Shown here: positions 32,902 through 45,500 of the stretch, one piece after another
Numbering within the stretch: the first letter of the stretch is position 1
How the letters are laid out: each line of letters begins with the position of its first letter
NCBI RefSeq assembly: GCF_964019385.1
Contig: NC_088646.1
Location: forward strand, 17,211,554-17,275,553
DNA from: Sycon ciliatum
Taxonomy: Eukaryota > Porifera > Calcarea > Leucosolenida > Sycettidae
Direction: 5' to 3'
Length of the DNA stretch: 64,000 nt
The notes under the pieces: model-generated
What the model saw: the letters and a program-made list of their open reading frames with translations, nothing else
Told to the model about the DNA's origin: nothing
The model's database searches: none
Translations under genes and position numbers: made by a program

Positions 32902-33407
32902 CTTTGGAAATGCGTGCTGTTGCTGATGATTCCAAATGGCAAGAAGAGGAGGGATGACAGGCAGCAGCAGCTGATGTTGACTTGTGGCTGGGAGAACTGG
33001 CGGGCTCAGCTGCCCTGTCGCCTGTCCAAGCAACGGGCTGTGCATGTGGCAATGCTCCTCTCAACGCACTGATTGCTCCCACCGGACTGAAGGCAATGCC
33101 AGGCAGTGAACTACTCCTTGTAGATCTACTCGTGCCGCTTTTGTCTGAAATACTGCAAGGGGATGGGAGCATGAGAGATCTGGGTGCGAGAGAATTCTCC
33201 GTCTCCATGGGGATATCTGTGGGTGATGCAAAAGTACTATAGTCGGTCTTAGCATCAGCGGATTCCTCTGAGGAGCATGGTGAGGAAGATGTGCAGTTGC
33301 TCATAGTAAATGCTTCGACCTTCAGTGGAGGTTGGTCACAGGCGGCTCTACGCTTGTTCTCTGCTTCAATCATTTTCGGCACCAGACGACGTCGGGCATT
33401 AGTGTAC
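32902..33407 (-). CDS. TALE homeobox gene (copy B), exon 3: end of homeodomain and Ser/Pro-rich region
   Basis: After the acceptor TGTGACAG the exon opens with the last base of the split Trp codon and then YTNARRRLVPKMIEAENKRR. WxxNARRR is the DNA-contacting end of helix 3, including the invariant Asn51 and three Arg residues. A Ser/Thr/Pro-rich, probably disordered region follows. The donor AAAG|GTCAGT is used here; CAG|GTGAAA nine bases downstream keeps the same phase, so the exact end is open. Compared with copy A it has four extra codons, with no frame disruption. Confidence 0.85.
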
Positions 33408-33493
33408 CTGTCACAATTCACACAAACCATCCAGTAGAATAATCACGGTCAGTCGATTACATTGCAGAATTTGAAACTCACGATGTACAGGAT

Positions 33494-34057
<564 letters not shown>

Positions 34058-34134
34058 CAGTAAGAAACCTGTCGATATCGGAGCTTTGTCTTGGCAGCCA
34101 GTCGCTTCTTTTCTGCAATGGTTGGATAGGGTTT
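34058..34134 (-). CDS. TALE homeobox gene (copy B), exon 2: homeodomain helices 2 and 3
   Basis: This 77-bp exon lies between an acceptor (TTCTCCAG) and a strong donor (TACTG|GTAAGG). It encodes KPYPTIAEKKRLAAKT followed by KLRYRQVSY and the first two bases of a Trp codon. PYP in the loop between helices 1 and 2 is the hallmark of TALE homeodomains. The phase-2 donor splits the invariant Trp of helix 3, which exon 3 completes. Subclass is unresolved: QVSxW resembles IRX, MKX and PBX, but no family-specific flanking domain was recognised. Confidence 0.85.
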
Positions 34135-34780
34135 CTGGAGAAGCACATCCAAACGCAATGTGTTTGTTGTTGTTGTTGTATACTTTATTAAAGTTGACAT
34201 CAAAACAGGCATAAGGTCTAATAGTAATAGCAATGGACTCACTGGGGAATAAAAGCGTAAAGGATGGTGCTGAAGAGAGCGCAGGTTGGTTTAGTCTCAG
34301 AATACGCAGAGTAGTGTTTCTGTATACTAGTATCATGGATTCATTGTCTGCAGGTCAGATCAGGACAGGAAAAGGCTGTTCAAGCATTGAAGCTGTCCAT
34401 TTTTCCTTCCGGTGTGAATGAGGAAAGCCTGTAGCTACCACTTTCATCTGTTCATCGGTTTGGGGGGAAAGATGCAAACGGAAAAAATCTGTTTCTGGGA
34501 AATTCTGGTTAGTTGATGTGAGAGATAGACTTTCGAAAGTTACAAGATGGCTAGTGTGTTGTCTTGTTCATTGACAATTGAAACTACAGACTAGTTCACT
34601 TGGACTTTCATCCTATTATAAATTCCCCAATTGTTCTGCAAACAACCTCGGCGGGCTCCGGAAATGGTGGTTTAGAGTCCCCTGGAAGGATCTCTCTATT
34701 AGCCGATATCACACATAGGTTACGAAGTTGATAATAGAAGAAAAGAAAATGTGCCTGTAGAGTTGATATCGTCATCTTAC
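34135..34780 (-). other. Intron 1 of TALE copy B, with a possible LINE tail
   Basis: Bounded by GTAAGA at the exon 1 end and TTCTCCAG at the exon 2 start. About 34,160-34,230, read on the minus strand, ends in AATAAAGTATAC followed by (AAC)n, which resembles a LINE 3' end with a microsatellite tail. No other feature was seen. Confidence 0.5.
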
Positions 34781-35221
34781 AACAAGGTTGTCGCGAAGCC
34801 ACTTGTAGAGGATGCTGTGTACTTCATCGCTGTGGTTGTGGGACCGCTGCTGAGTTACTTCTTTGCTGTCTTTGCTCGAACTACGACGACGCCGTTCAGC
34901 GGGATTTTTCTTCGGTGCTATCGTCGCTTTTGTTGCGACCTTCTCGTCCCATGGTCGAAAGAGGGTGGTCTTATCTTCTGTCTCGAACTTTTCCATGCTG
35001 TAACCTGTCGCACGCTGATTATTTGACTGAAACGCTGCAGCTGGGGACATCACAGTAGCGTTGTTGTCCGCTGATGGCGAGACCTGTGCACTTGTAACCC
35101 TGTTGTTGCTGCTGCTGCTGCTGCTGCTGTTTCTGTGGCTCACAGTCGCTGTTACCGCCGTTGCCAATTCCAAGCCTTTGAAAACTGATGATGCACTTCC
35201 TGGCGTATTCGCACTTGTCAT
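34781..35221 (-). CDS. TALE homeobox gene (copy B), exon 1: N-terminus and homeodomain helix 1
   Basis: This exon encodes 147 codons from an ATG at 35,221. The N-terminal part is rich in Ser, Asn and Thr, with a Ser run encoded by a CTG/AGC triplet repeat. A basic stretch (RRRRSSSKDSK) precedes an amphipathic segment ending ILYKWLRDNLV, which fits helix 1 of a TALE homeodomain. The exon ends in phase 0 at a strong donor (GTT|GTAAGA). Joined to exon 2, it puts PYP exactly eight residues after the helix-1 Trp, the spacing seen in IRX and Mohawk proteins. The family comprises nuclear DNA-binding transcription factors. The start is the first ATG in the open frame; a further 5' exon is possible. 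Confidence 0.75.
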
Positions 35222-38200
35222 ATCGCACTGCAGCAGATCAAAAACACGCACAGGAAAATGGAGAACAAATCGTACATCGTCTATCAGGAAGAGTTTGTGC
35301 GCATTCGTTTTCTCGTGTGTAACCTAAGTGTACACTTTGTTCGTCGTCCATGTTCCACAATCATGTTCAATGGAGATCCAGCGTGCGCGCGAAACGCGCA
35401 CAAGGAAGAACAACTAAAAAAATAGTTTCGTATCAGGTCAGGTAAAGGGCTAATCAGGGACCAATAAGCAGAGGTTCGGAGGAGGAACTTACTTCGCGCC
35501 CCAGTCCCACAGGGACTGCTCCGCAGATTATTTACTGGAGACACAAAAGGATTCTACTTGTAACGCCACAGGTGTTAACAATATGTCTGCTTGAAAGTCA
35601 AGATTATGACAAACGGACAATCGCAACTGTAGAAAATCCAATCAACAAGGTTTTTTTTCATGTAGTCATGTCCTTGTCTCGGCAAGATATGAACGGTGGG
35701 TGCAGTTATCCAACGGAAAATGGCTCCTTGGCGCGTCTTGCAAAGTCGGTATTGGAAAAGGGTTCGCATGGGTTCGATTTACCACCGGAGCCGGCAGATG
35801 ATATGAATGGAATACGCGCAGGTATCCTCATAATTAGTCATAGCCATGCTTCGCCTGTACGACTGGGCTAAGACTGATGGACTAGGACTAAGACTAAGTA
35901 AGAGGGCGTGCGGACAGTGTATGCTTGTGAGAGATGTCTTACGCGGTGCCCCAAGGTCTCGGCTGATCTACCACGCTTGGCGTAGTGGCATAAGTGCCCC
36001 AGCTTGACCTCTTGGGCTCTATCACGCAGTAACTGTTCTGCAAGTAGTCTTTGTGCTGGGGAAGCAACAGTGCAATATCTTCACCACTCGTACTTGGCGT
36101 GTGTCGTGAGTATGTCTTCATGGCAAAAGTCGTGCCTGAATGGAATGTGGCTGGAGCACCTGTGACTGTGGTGTCGCTATCCATCATCACTTCACTGCAT
36201 GCACTGATGAAGTGCTACAGCTCGCAGGCCAGCCCCTGAATACGTACTACTAAAGCCCTTCTTTCACAATGTGACGAAATCAAGTAGATGATGGCACAAG
36301 TAGTCGCAGCCCATTCGTTCAGTGCTGTGCTGCAGTGGCTGTTGTTATGCAAGCCTTTGTCTTTGTCGCTATGCGCTACAGCGGCATCAGGCTCTTTGAT
36401 TTATCCATTACTTTGCGATAGGAATGCTATTATTTATTGGTAAGGAGCAAACCCAGGTCTTACACTCCCGAACTTCACGCGCAATGTCGTACCCGCCAGC
36501 GCAGATTTCCGCCCTTTTCTCGCTCTGTATGGAGCCGTCCAGGAGAGAGTGCCGTGCACTTTCCACTCGCCCATGATATTTATAATTTTCTCGTCAGAGC
36601 AGTGGAAGTCGGTTGCCGAAACTGAAACACAGCGCGGATTTCCGTTGCTCGCCGCACACAAACATAGAACTTCATGTGGCGCTGTGGGGCCGCTGTGTAC
36701 CTTCTTATCATGGTGAAAATTGCAGAGTTCATTGCTGGCGTAAGCGTGCGATAAACTCATATTCGTTCACGCTACACTACCCGTTTCTGTGACTACAGTG
36801 TACTCTTGTATACTCTGTCGAGTGCGCAACAAGTAAATACATGTATACCGGTAATCACCAACAACTGGATTGTATTTTAGAACTCAGTCATTTTAACCGG
36901 GCAGCATAGAAAGGACTGCGTAACATCACACCGGAGGCACATTCCTCGGTCGTGTCAGCATGGAAAACGTTTGCAAAACAAAGAAAACTGCTGCTAGCAG
37001 GAATGCACCTAATAAAGCCTGTTGTAGAACATATCCATCATAATATTATTATCCAACACCTCACATCTATATTATGTAACTTACTTGCTATCGCGTCTTC
37101 GCACGATCCCCAGCCTCACACTCAAGTTCAGACTACAAATACTGTTGCATGTGCAGGTATAATTATCGCTTGGTCTGCGAGCAGGATATGGCGTCCATAA
37201 TATTCGCATCGACCCACCGCACTCCTGGCGTGCACGCGCCATTTCCAAACCTGATGGCATCGGATCATACACACGCCTCTCACTGACCTGTCAGCTTTGA
37301 CCACTTCTCTTTGAAGATATCCTCACCATTTTACGTAGGAACAGTGCATTCTTACCCCCCTCCATTTATTTCTCATGAAGAGGCTAGTGATGATCATGGT
37401 TAAGTTTCTAATAACCCACAGTGGAGACGATTTCAAAGGCTTAGAGAGTACAGGAGAAATGTGGACAACCTCCTTGCTCTGGACTGCCTTTTACAGGCGC
37501 GTTCCAGATGCTTCTACCACAGTACACATGCGGTGACCCAGGCTCCATTACCGTTACTCGTTGGGAGGGAGTTCCATCATATGCCCGTAGTCATGAAAGA
37601 GAGTTGCACTAACAACTTGTATAGATTCCAGAATTCCTACCGTCCTGAGTATAATGTACTCTTGAAGACGCCCCCGCACCAGGCAGGTGGCATTCGGCGC
37701 TTCGGTCAGAGCTTAGTGATATTTCACCAGAAAAGCTCGGATAACACCCATTGGACGCTTTACCAATAAACTCGATTTTTGTTATCAGTGACTCCATCAA
37801 CGGTAGAACTATTTTATTCTCCCCATCCAATTGATTAGGTCGCTTTTCATGTGTACATGTATTTAGTCTCCTCTACCATTTTGCATTCATATTCATAAAC
37901 ATTGCATCGATCATACCGGCGCAGCCACTTAATTAACGACGCCTCACGATGTTGTTTCCTCCGTTGTAATGCGCTGAAATGGAATGCGACTGCGCACTAC
38001 ATGCATGACCGTTGAACGACCGGCCTACGAGCCGAAGTCCTCACGATCGTGAAACCTACAGGCAATGTTGTCTCCATCCTTGCAGAAGAAAGGAAACAAG
38101 TCTCCACACTTCGTTCGCTCACTCACATGATGTTGACCAGACCAAGTAGCGTTATAGTGGACGACGTGAAAGCGCCTCGCGCATACATGCACTCCTGGCG

Positions 38201-38703
38201 CTTTGCGAGCCACGAGGTGAACACGATATGAGCACGACAGGAACTGCATAATACTCATGGCTGGTCGAGACCGAATACTGTATGGTATTCCAGCTCAGAA
38301 GCATTACATGTACTACATCCAACAGTCTTGTCGTGAAAGCGGTGACCATCCTAGTGAGTAGTGTACATGCATGCGTGTAGGCATACCATGCACGTACAAT
38401 AAAGCAAGTGGGCTAGAAAGAGATGTACGAAGATGATCGTACAGGATACCTTCAGTCAGAGGAAAGAAAACCACTTGATGGTCGTTGTGTTTCCGTTTCC
38501 AATACCCATCCCGGCCACATTCTTACTGCTGTTTCGTTCTGCGCTCGAGCTGAGTGCAGGTACACACCGGTACCCCACACGCTTCATTTTGTTCCCTAAT
38601 GCCAAGTAATGGTTGGCTTGTGAAAGACTCTTTGTACAGTTCAGTCCGGGACCTAAACAACCTACTCCAGTACAGGTCGGAGAGTTTGTCACGTGCCACT
38701 TAC
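35222..38703. other. Upstream of TALE copy B, no assignable gene
   Basis: May include the 5' UTR and promoter of the TALE gene. A minus-strand frame at 35,939-36,190 has balanced composition and ends in a Pro/Trp-containing tail. It could be a terminal exon, but no partner exon or domain was found. The remaining frames are short and unsupported. Confidence 0.4.
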
Positions 38704-38734
38704 TGAACACGACCAGCGCACTGAGCGCAGCCAT
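38704..38734 (-). other. Possible initial coding exon (signal-peptide-like)
   Basis: On the minus strand a good initiation context (GGCCATGG) starts MAALSALVVF and runs after 31 bp into a perfect donor, GTAAGTG. This could be the first exon of a secreted or membrane protein, but no downstream exon was recognised. Treat as a weak candidate. Confidence 0.2.
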
Positions 38735-41700
38735 GGCCCATGAGAAGGAACTAACTACTTGAAGTCAATGACCACTTTCACTAGTATAATGCATTAAATT
38801 TTGAGAATATGCCATACATGTAGTACAAGTTCATTCTCGTAATGCCAATGGTGACCTTCACCGGCCACTGATCTAATACGTGTACACACGTCACATCAAC
38901 AGGCCAGGGTGAAAATCTCTTGTGACAATACTGACGGCAGTGATACGACACAGGAGTGTGACACACACGCGCACATGTACATGATTGTACATGTACATGT
39001 ACGTGCGAATTTTACAAGGTAAAGGTTTACATAACAGGACGACTCTCCGGATATTCAAGTCGAGTAAAACTTCAGTCAATCGCTTTAATATACTATTTTT
39101 GATGACGTGTTACATTTCCACGTCCACTTGACATATCCCACGGACATCTTATGACCGTCAATCTTCTCCTCCCCTCTCCTCCCCCCCCCCCCCCCCCCCC
39201 CCGCCAATGTACAACGTACGTACTGTACATGGACATGGACATGTAGATTAAATTATTGTTTTGTTCCTATCCGTGCTCTTCCAGCTTGTCTTTGAAGCAA
39301 ATGATTCTGACCGGCATGGGATCAAGAACTGTTTGGGTCCACATGCATGTACTTCAAGAAATGACCTACAATGTACTACATGTTTTTCGATTTTGACAGC
39401 ATGAATACAAGGTCAAAATCGAAAAACATGTTAACTACCAAGCAAGGCTTCTGTATATACCAATGTACTACATGTAGTACATTTAGACTTTTAGAGCTAA
39501 AGTTCTGCTAAACCATGAATAGTATACTATCACCACTCTTGAACAGGACTGCTGCCACGTAGAGTAAACCTAATCAAGTATACGTACATGTACAATGCAC
39601 AATGTACACACACAACAGAGGCGAAAGGCTGTGTTAGCTGTAACTTAAAGTTTCACGCATCGGAGCAATCATCAGACAGCAGCATTCACGGCCTTGTTTG
39701 TACAATGTACATGTATGTACTATGTAGTAGTGTTAGAAAATTGACGATCATACACAAAAACAATAGCTAGGTGCACCTTCAAGTACCTTTTCGGGACCTT
39801 TGGATACGTGGTCTCCTTGCGGCTTCGCGTGGCACTGGGAAAACGTGTGAACGCAGCAGTAGGAGCTGGTATCTGGTTACGCAGAAACACGCACAAACGC
39901 ACGACCATAATTGAAATGTGGAACAGTTGAAACAATAGCCAGCAAGGCACACAATAGAGGATATGATATATGCTGAACCTAATTTTGAGCTTGGAACTTA
40001 CTTTTGCATGTAAGATCACACGGCCTAATAAGATAACGTTCCTCTGTTTGCATTGAATGCGAAATGAGATTTCAATTATCCTGACAGCACGGAGTAGGAG
40101 CAAGAACTGATGTCGACTACAAGACCTGCCACCGATTATATTTGCCAATGTCAAGGCCTTCTTAGGCATATCAGACGTGGGGTGAAATCTTCGAGAGGAT
40201 GATGGTAAACAGGTCATATTTTCTTGGACAAGCTTTGCTTCCTTACTCCGCCATCCAATATGAAGTGGAAAAGGCGGACAAATGGAGGGCTAAAAGCCCT
40301 CTGGCTAAACTATGAAAGGGATCGTCGCTTCTCAGACAGACTCGTCTGGATACTATTATGTATGTGACACTACCCCCGTTCCTCATATTCCCATTATCTT
40401 ATTATTATAAGCCCAGCTGTACTTCACTTCAGCCTGTCACTCTCAGCTTGAACATGACAAAACCTCTGCAGCGGAAAAAGCACCCTCATTCAGCCATGCC
40501 TACCTGACACAATAGACCCAATGCACTTCAGAAACTCGGACATGTCAGGCACTTATGCCCCACATCCACAAGCCATCCATCCGTGCGGCATATCATGAGG
40601 ACTGTCGGGGAAGACCAAATTAATGACTCCATCAAGCCACCCATGGCGTCCCACACAGCCTGTGCCACACACCGCGTGACCAGTCGCTGTATGCGTGCCC
40701 ATTTACAATGGACATGAGCGTCTAAATCCAACTGACTAATCTTGTGCATGAGCAAGTGGTCTGTAACGTTAGCTTCATGTGCATGTTATATTAGCTCTGG
40801 CTACCGCGGGGAGGACTACTGAAATAATGCCCCAAGGTGGTGCTAACGTTTCGTCTGGTTAGCTGTGCTGCACTGTGACAGGTCACTCCGACGACTGGGC
40901 AGATTCAACACCGGTAGAATGTGGAGGGCTATCTGCTAATGTCGTCTACCTCCTCAGGACATAGACCGTGGCAGGGCAAGGAGATTATTGTTCTCCTTTT
41001 TGGTAGAGACGGGCGATTCTTCCTTCAGACGTTCCTCTTTGCGATTCCCTCGGGCATGTGGATAACATTCAGTGCTAATGTTCGTGTCGAAGGTGTCGCC
41101 ACTGCACATACAATGTAGTCATGACTCGCGTACAATGTATGCCGGGGGAGACGGTGGGTTGAAGTTTAAAGAAATCCTGAAAGTGGCTTCCTAAACGAAT
41201 ACGGTGACCCACCAGCTGGATTGCAAGTACTACTAGTACCGATCAAGTTCGTTACTTTAATGTGTCATGTGAGAAGGAGCCCTGGTCCCTGGAGGACAGA
41301 ATGATCATTCCAGGAAAGGTGCTGGCCACCTATTACTGTCCAAGCAAAGAATGGAAAGTGAGAGGACTCGTTTAGCACCCATGTTCACTTTCCACCCCAT
41401 GACAAGCTGAAGTGAAGCACAATGCTTGTCCTAGTAATGCTTATCATGCATAGACAATACTCAATAGCTCACAAGCTGAAGTGAGGCGCAATGCTTGTCC
41501 TAATGCTTATCATACATGGACAATAGCTCACATGTGTTTTAAGTTAGTTGAACGAGTTTGACAGGATTGTGACGTGTGATGGGGCCAATTGTACCTTTCG
41601 CAAGAGTGCACTGCACCTGAGCATAGCCAGGCATGGGCCTGTACAGTCAGGGTGTACGTGTGGAGAACAGGATTGGGCACACAAACAATGGACGTGCCTA

Positions 41701-42410
41701 GACCAATGGCAATGTTGGTTGCACGCACTTGATGGGGTCGAGTGACACACCAGAGGCTGGATGCAAGTGTGGCTTCAGCGACCGGCCTGAATCACGTTGA
41801 TTAATCCCGTTCCGTTTCTCCAATATCATTATTTTGAATAACAACAGCCCGCGTCTTAGCTTGCTAAATATTTTAATCACTCCTTGTAATACTCGCCACT
41901 GTTGCATGTGGCTCCCTGGTCACTGTGAACTACTTTACTTGCTGATGGCATGAGAAGATCGTGATGCCGTACGTACATGTACATGTACCAGTGTGCATGA
42001 AGCTTCTGATCAGATACTAGTAGTACATTGTACTGTACTTACAGTGACGTACATGTACAATCAGTCATGTACATGACTGTACATGTAACGTGCTCCACTA
42101 TCTCCACTCCATGTTCACTGCACGTAGCGTTAACCTTGGCACCCCATCTGTCCCCCTCTGGATCATGGAAGATTTGTCACTGTTCTGGTGGGGAATAGGC
42201 GCTGTGTGTTCCTGATCCACTCTGATTAATCAGAGTTTGATCAACCTCGAACGGGCTGAAACGTTAGTATGGCCTGGCACTGTCGTGTATAGTACATGAT
42301 ATACGGATTATGAGCCCATTTGCACCGTTTTCGCGACATAGCCTGCGGGCAGAGTTGGAGATAATTGGTGCTACTTGAGTTGGGAGGAAAGTGTACGACT
42401 CCAGCCTGCG
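38735..42410. other. TACATG-rich intergenic DNA, no gene recognised
   Basis: Many overlapping TACATGTA motifs (for example 38,980-39,003 and 41,970-42,085), a C-tract at 39,181-39,202 and a perfect 19-bp hairpin at 39,379-39,430. Frames such as 39,720-40,217 on the minus strand show no domain or compositional support. Confidence 0.5.
39379..39430. repeat. Perfect 19-bp hairpin
   Basis: CATGTTTTTCGATTTTGAC at 39,379-39,397 pairs fully with 39,412-39,430 across a 14-nt loop. Function unknown; it may be a residual MITE or a structured transcript. Confidence 0.8.
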
Positions 42411-42412
42411 TG

Positions 42413-42485
<73 letters not shown>

Positions 42486-42503
42486 ATATGTGTGTGTGTG
42501 TGT
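42411..42503. repeat. (TG)n microsatellite
   Basis: Nearly pure TG repeat, with a single CA interruption near 42,484. Confidence 0.97.
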
Positions 42504-45500
42504 ATTCGGTTGAGTCGTGCCATTTTCGAGTGGGTTAGAACACTTGAAGGAGTGCTGGAAATCAGGCACAGCAGATTCCGTCGCACCCAGATCAGGTACT
42601 GTAGATCCAAATGCTGCCTACATTACCCTTTGCTTGTTATGGCATGTTCGGGAATACACCGCGAGGAAACGCTGCACTTGAGACAAAGTATGGGCGACGC
42701 ATGCACGCGCAGCCTTACTATAGACTATAGAGCTTCATCGTGCAGTATTGACTGCATGGTGGCCAAATCTGGTCCACACTTAAGTTAAGCGTCTCCGTGG
42801 CTTGCCTGTTCATGAGTCAGCAGCATATTCTGTTCCCGAATCATGCATGCACCGTGTAGTAGCATGCACGCATTATGTCGAATCATGACCATCGCACTTT
42901 CTGGAAGCCCCTCTCTCTCTCTACTGCTCTCTCTCTCTACTGCTCTAGCTCTATGTGTCTCACTGTGACCTTGGTGACACAGGGCACTAAACGGCTGTTA
43001 GCGGGTGGCGAACATTCTGTAGATCCCGGATGTAACGATAACGGTCAGTGTTGATGGTTTAGGAAGCTTACCCACCAGTCGCATGTGTACCACACTTTCG
43101 TTCTGGATTGGTACAGACTGCTCACCCCGTCTCCCCAGCTTGCCTTGGAATCTGAAATGTTTGGAAGATGTAATGGCGGAGACACACATGTATATGTACC
43201 TGTCGTGAAAGCAGCATCAGGAGCAATGTTATCGTTGCTATAGCCTGTCTGCAGCATGCGAAATGGCATTATCCAGCGGCCTCACCTCTACTGCTCTAGG
43301 GCGTATACATGTACATGTATGCTGTGTGTGTCTTACGCTTCACTTCAACATGTCAGCAAGCAATATGGCAGAACAAAAGCGGTGTGCAACGGTGCAAAAT
43401 GTCTTTTGTCCAAATGCCATGGCACCCTGTGACAGGAAAGATATGATAGCGCATGGTTGCCGCCTGCGAGTGACTATTTTCGTAACAGACCATTGTCCAC
43501 TATCTGCACCAAGAAAGGTTGGAGTAGGTTGTGTGATATAGTTCAATAGGATCATATCCGTGATGGTGACATGACGATACAAACATGATAAACATATCGT
43601 TGGATGATTGGCAGAACATCGCAAGCCTCGCACATGCACATTCATTCTCAGTACATGGTCCGGTGAGATCATTAGATAGTGATAGACACGGGTGCAAATG
43701 CGCGCAAAACTTGTTACAACTGCCATAATAGATCTCAGAGCACAAAAGGATAGCCTCTTCTTAGTGTCAAACTGATTAATCACGGACATCTTACCATTAG
43801 GTCTATTAGGAAGCTGTTTAAGTAACACGTCATAAGATGAGAGTACGTGTAAAAGGCCTGGAGGCGCCGTATGTGGCGGGCCGTATAAGACATAAAGAGT
43901 GATTGGTTAGCAAAGCTTACAGTGTTCTTGAGTACAATGGTTTGCTTTGATCAGCTAGTGAAAAAGTACCTTTCACAGTGTTCCAGATAGCTATACTGCA
44001 TATCTCATTATCCGCTCGGCAAATACCTACGATTCAGTCCCTGGGATTGGTACGCCATTGCCGAGCCACCGACGGCACCGTGCTCACAGCAGAGACTTCT
44101 GTGTGCGTGTTATTGTTGCGAAAGTGGACCACAAATACGTACTGGTGTCTAGCATGGTTTTAAGGGCGTTATCTGCATTGTCATGCTACCAACTCCATGT
44201 ACTTGTTGTACTCACTGTACTACGTTGTAATTGCATGTATGTGGAGTGCACATGATGCAGCACTAATTATTACATGTATGTGTATGCAAGGCAGTCTGAC
44301 ACAGCCGCATACTGTTACTAGTACATGCCATTGTATACATTGTATGTAGCCCGCAAGGCCATTATGCTTTGATAACTCGATTTGGATATTATTATATCTG
44401 ACTGAGTCGCTTCGTCGATTCATGACAACACATACATGTACGATTGAGAGAGCATGTGCTCAAATGGAATTTACACTCGTAATAAATGTCGTCCGTCTCC
44501 TGTTTTCAGATCTTCCTCAGCCTCCTCTCGTTGCTACCCCGTCGTCTGCAGCCATTCATCTACTCCATAATTGGATCGGTGTTAAAACCGTTACTGCATG
44601 ATGCAAACTACGATGTACATGTAGCTGTTATCAGGCACCTGATTGTTACGTCAACTCCTGTGCTAAGTATAGCATGGTCGCACGCAGACTGCAGTAGTCT
44701 GTAGAAACTAGAATATGCGATTAGTGTAAGCTTTTCTGTGGCGAGTAGCAGTGCATGCGACAGACACTGTAGGTCACTGATAAGACACTGATATGCTATT
44801 GCTGGGCGTCCAGCCCGTCTCCTGCCGTAGGGACACATGTCAGATCATAATACCAACTTTGTCATAGCCTCCCTCCAGAGGACCAGAGCCAACCCAATGT
44901 AGCAGACTCATGCTTGTTTCTCGTCACGCTAGATTCTGGGATGTGCACCCATAAGGGATAGGTTCATCAAGGTTTTGAAGAAGTACATGTACATGTACTA
45001 TAATTATATATGTACATGTATGTGAGTGTAATGTGATTTACTATGTTCTTGTGTTTCATGAGACACTCAAAGCGTGACAAACATCATTATGACCGTGATA
45101 CAATGACTGTTCCATACATGTACATAATTGTACGCTTGTACCTAGTCTCCCCCCTCATTGCCCGAACTGTACCACTGGAGATTCTTGCAGCCGCGTACTT
45201 TCTGCACTTTGTCCTTCATTCATCACCATGGGGAGGAAAAACGTCTGCACCTGCACAGACTGATTGTCCTGTCTGGCGTGATCCGATAGTGCCATCGTCA
45301 GCAGACACTGTGATAAACGTTGATCCGTTTTGTTTGCAAACTGGAGAAGGAAATACATGTGGATTCATTGGCTTACAAGTACAAGTACGAGCTGACCGGA
45401 ATAGCAACACTTTCTTCCTGCAGTAGAAATCTGAATGCAATGCTTGGAATACAATGTCATGTACAGTACATGTACATGTAGATCTGAGCTGCATGTGCAT

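Noticed and set aside
39720..40217. 165-codon minus-strand ORF
   Set aside because: No motif and inconsistent composition; chance ORF in AT-balanced DNA.
43340..43828. 162-codon minus-strand ORF
   Set aside because: No recognisable domain and overlapped by an equally long unsupported frame.
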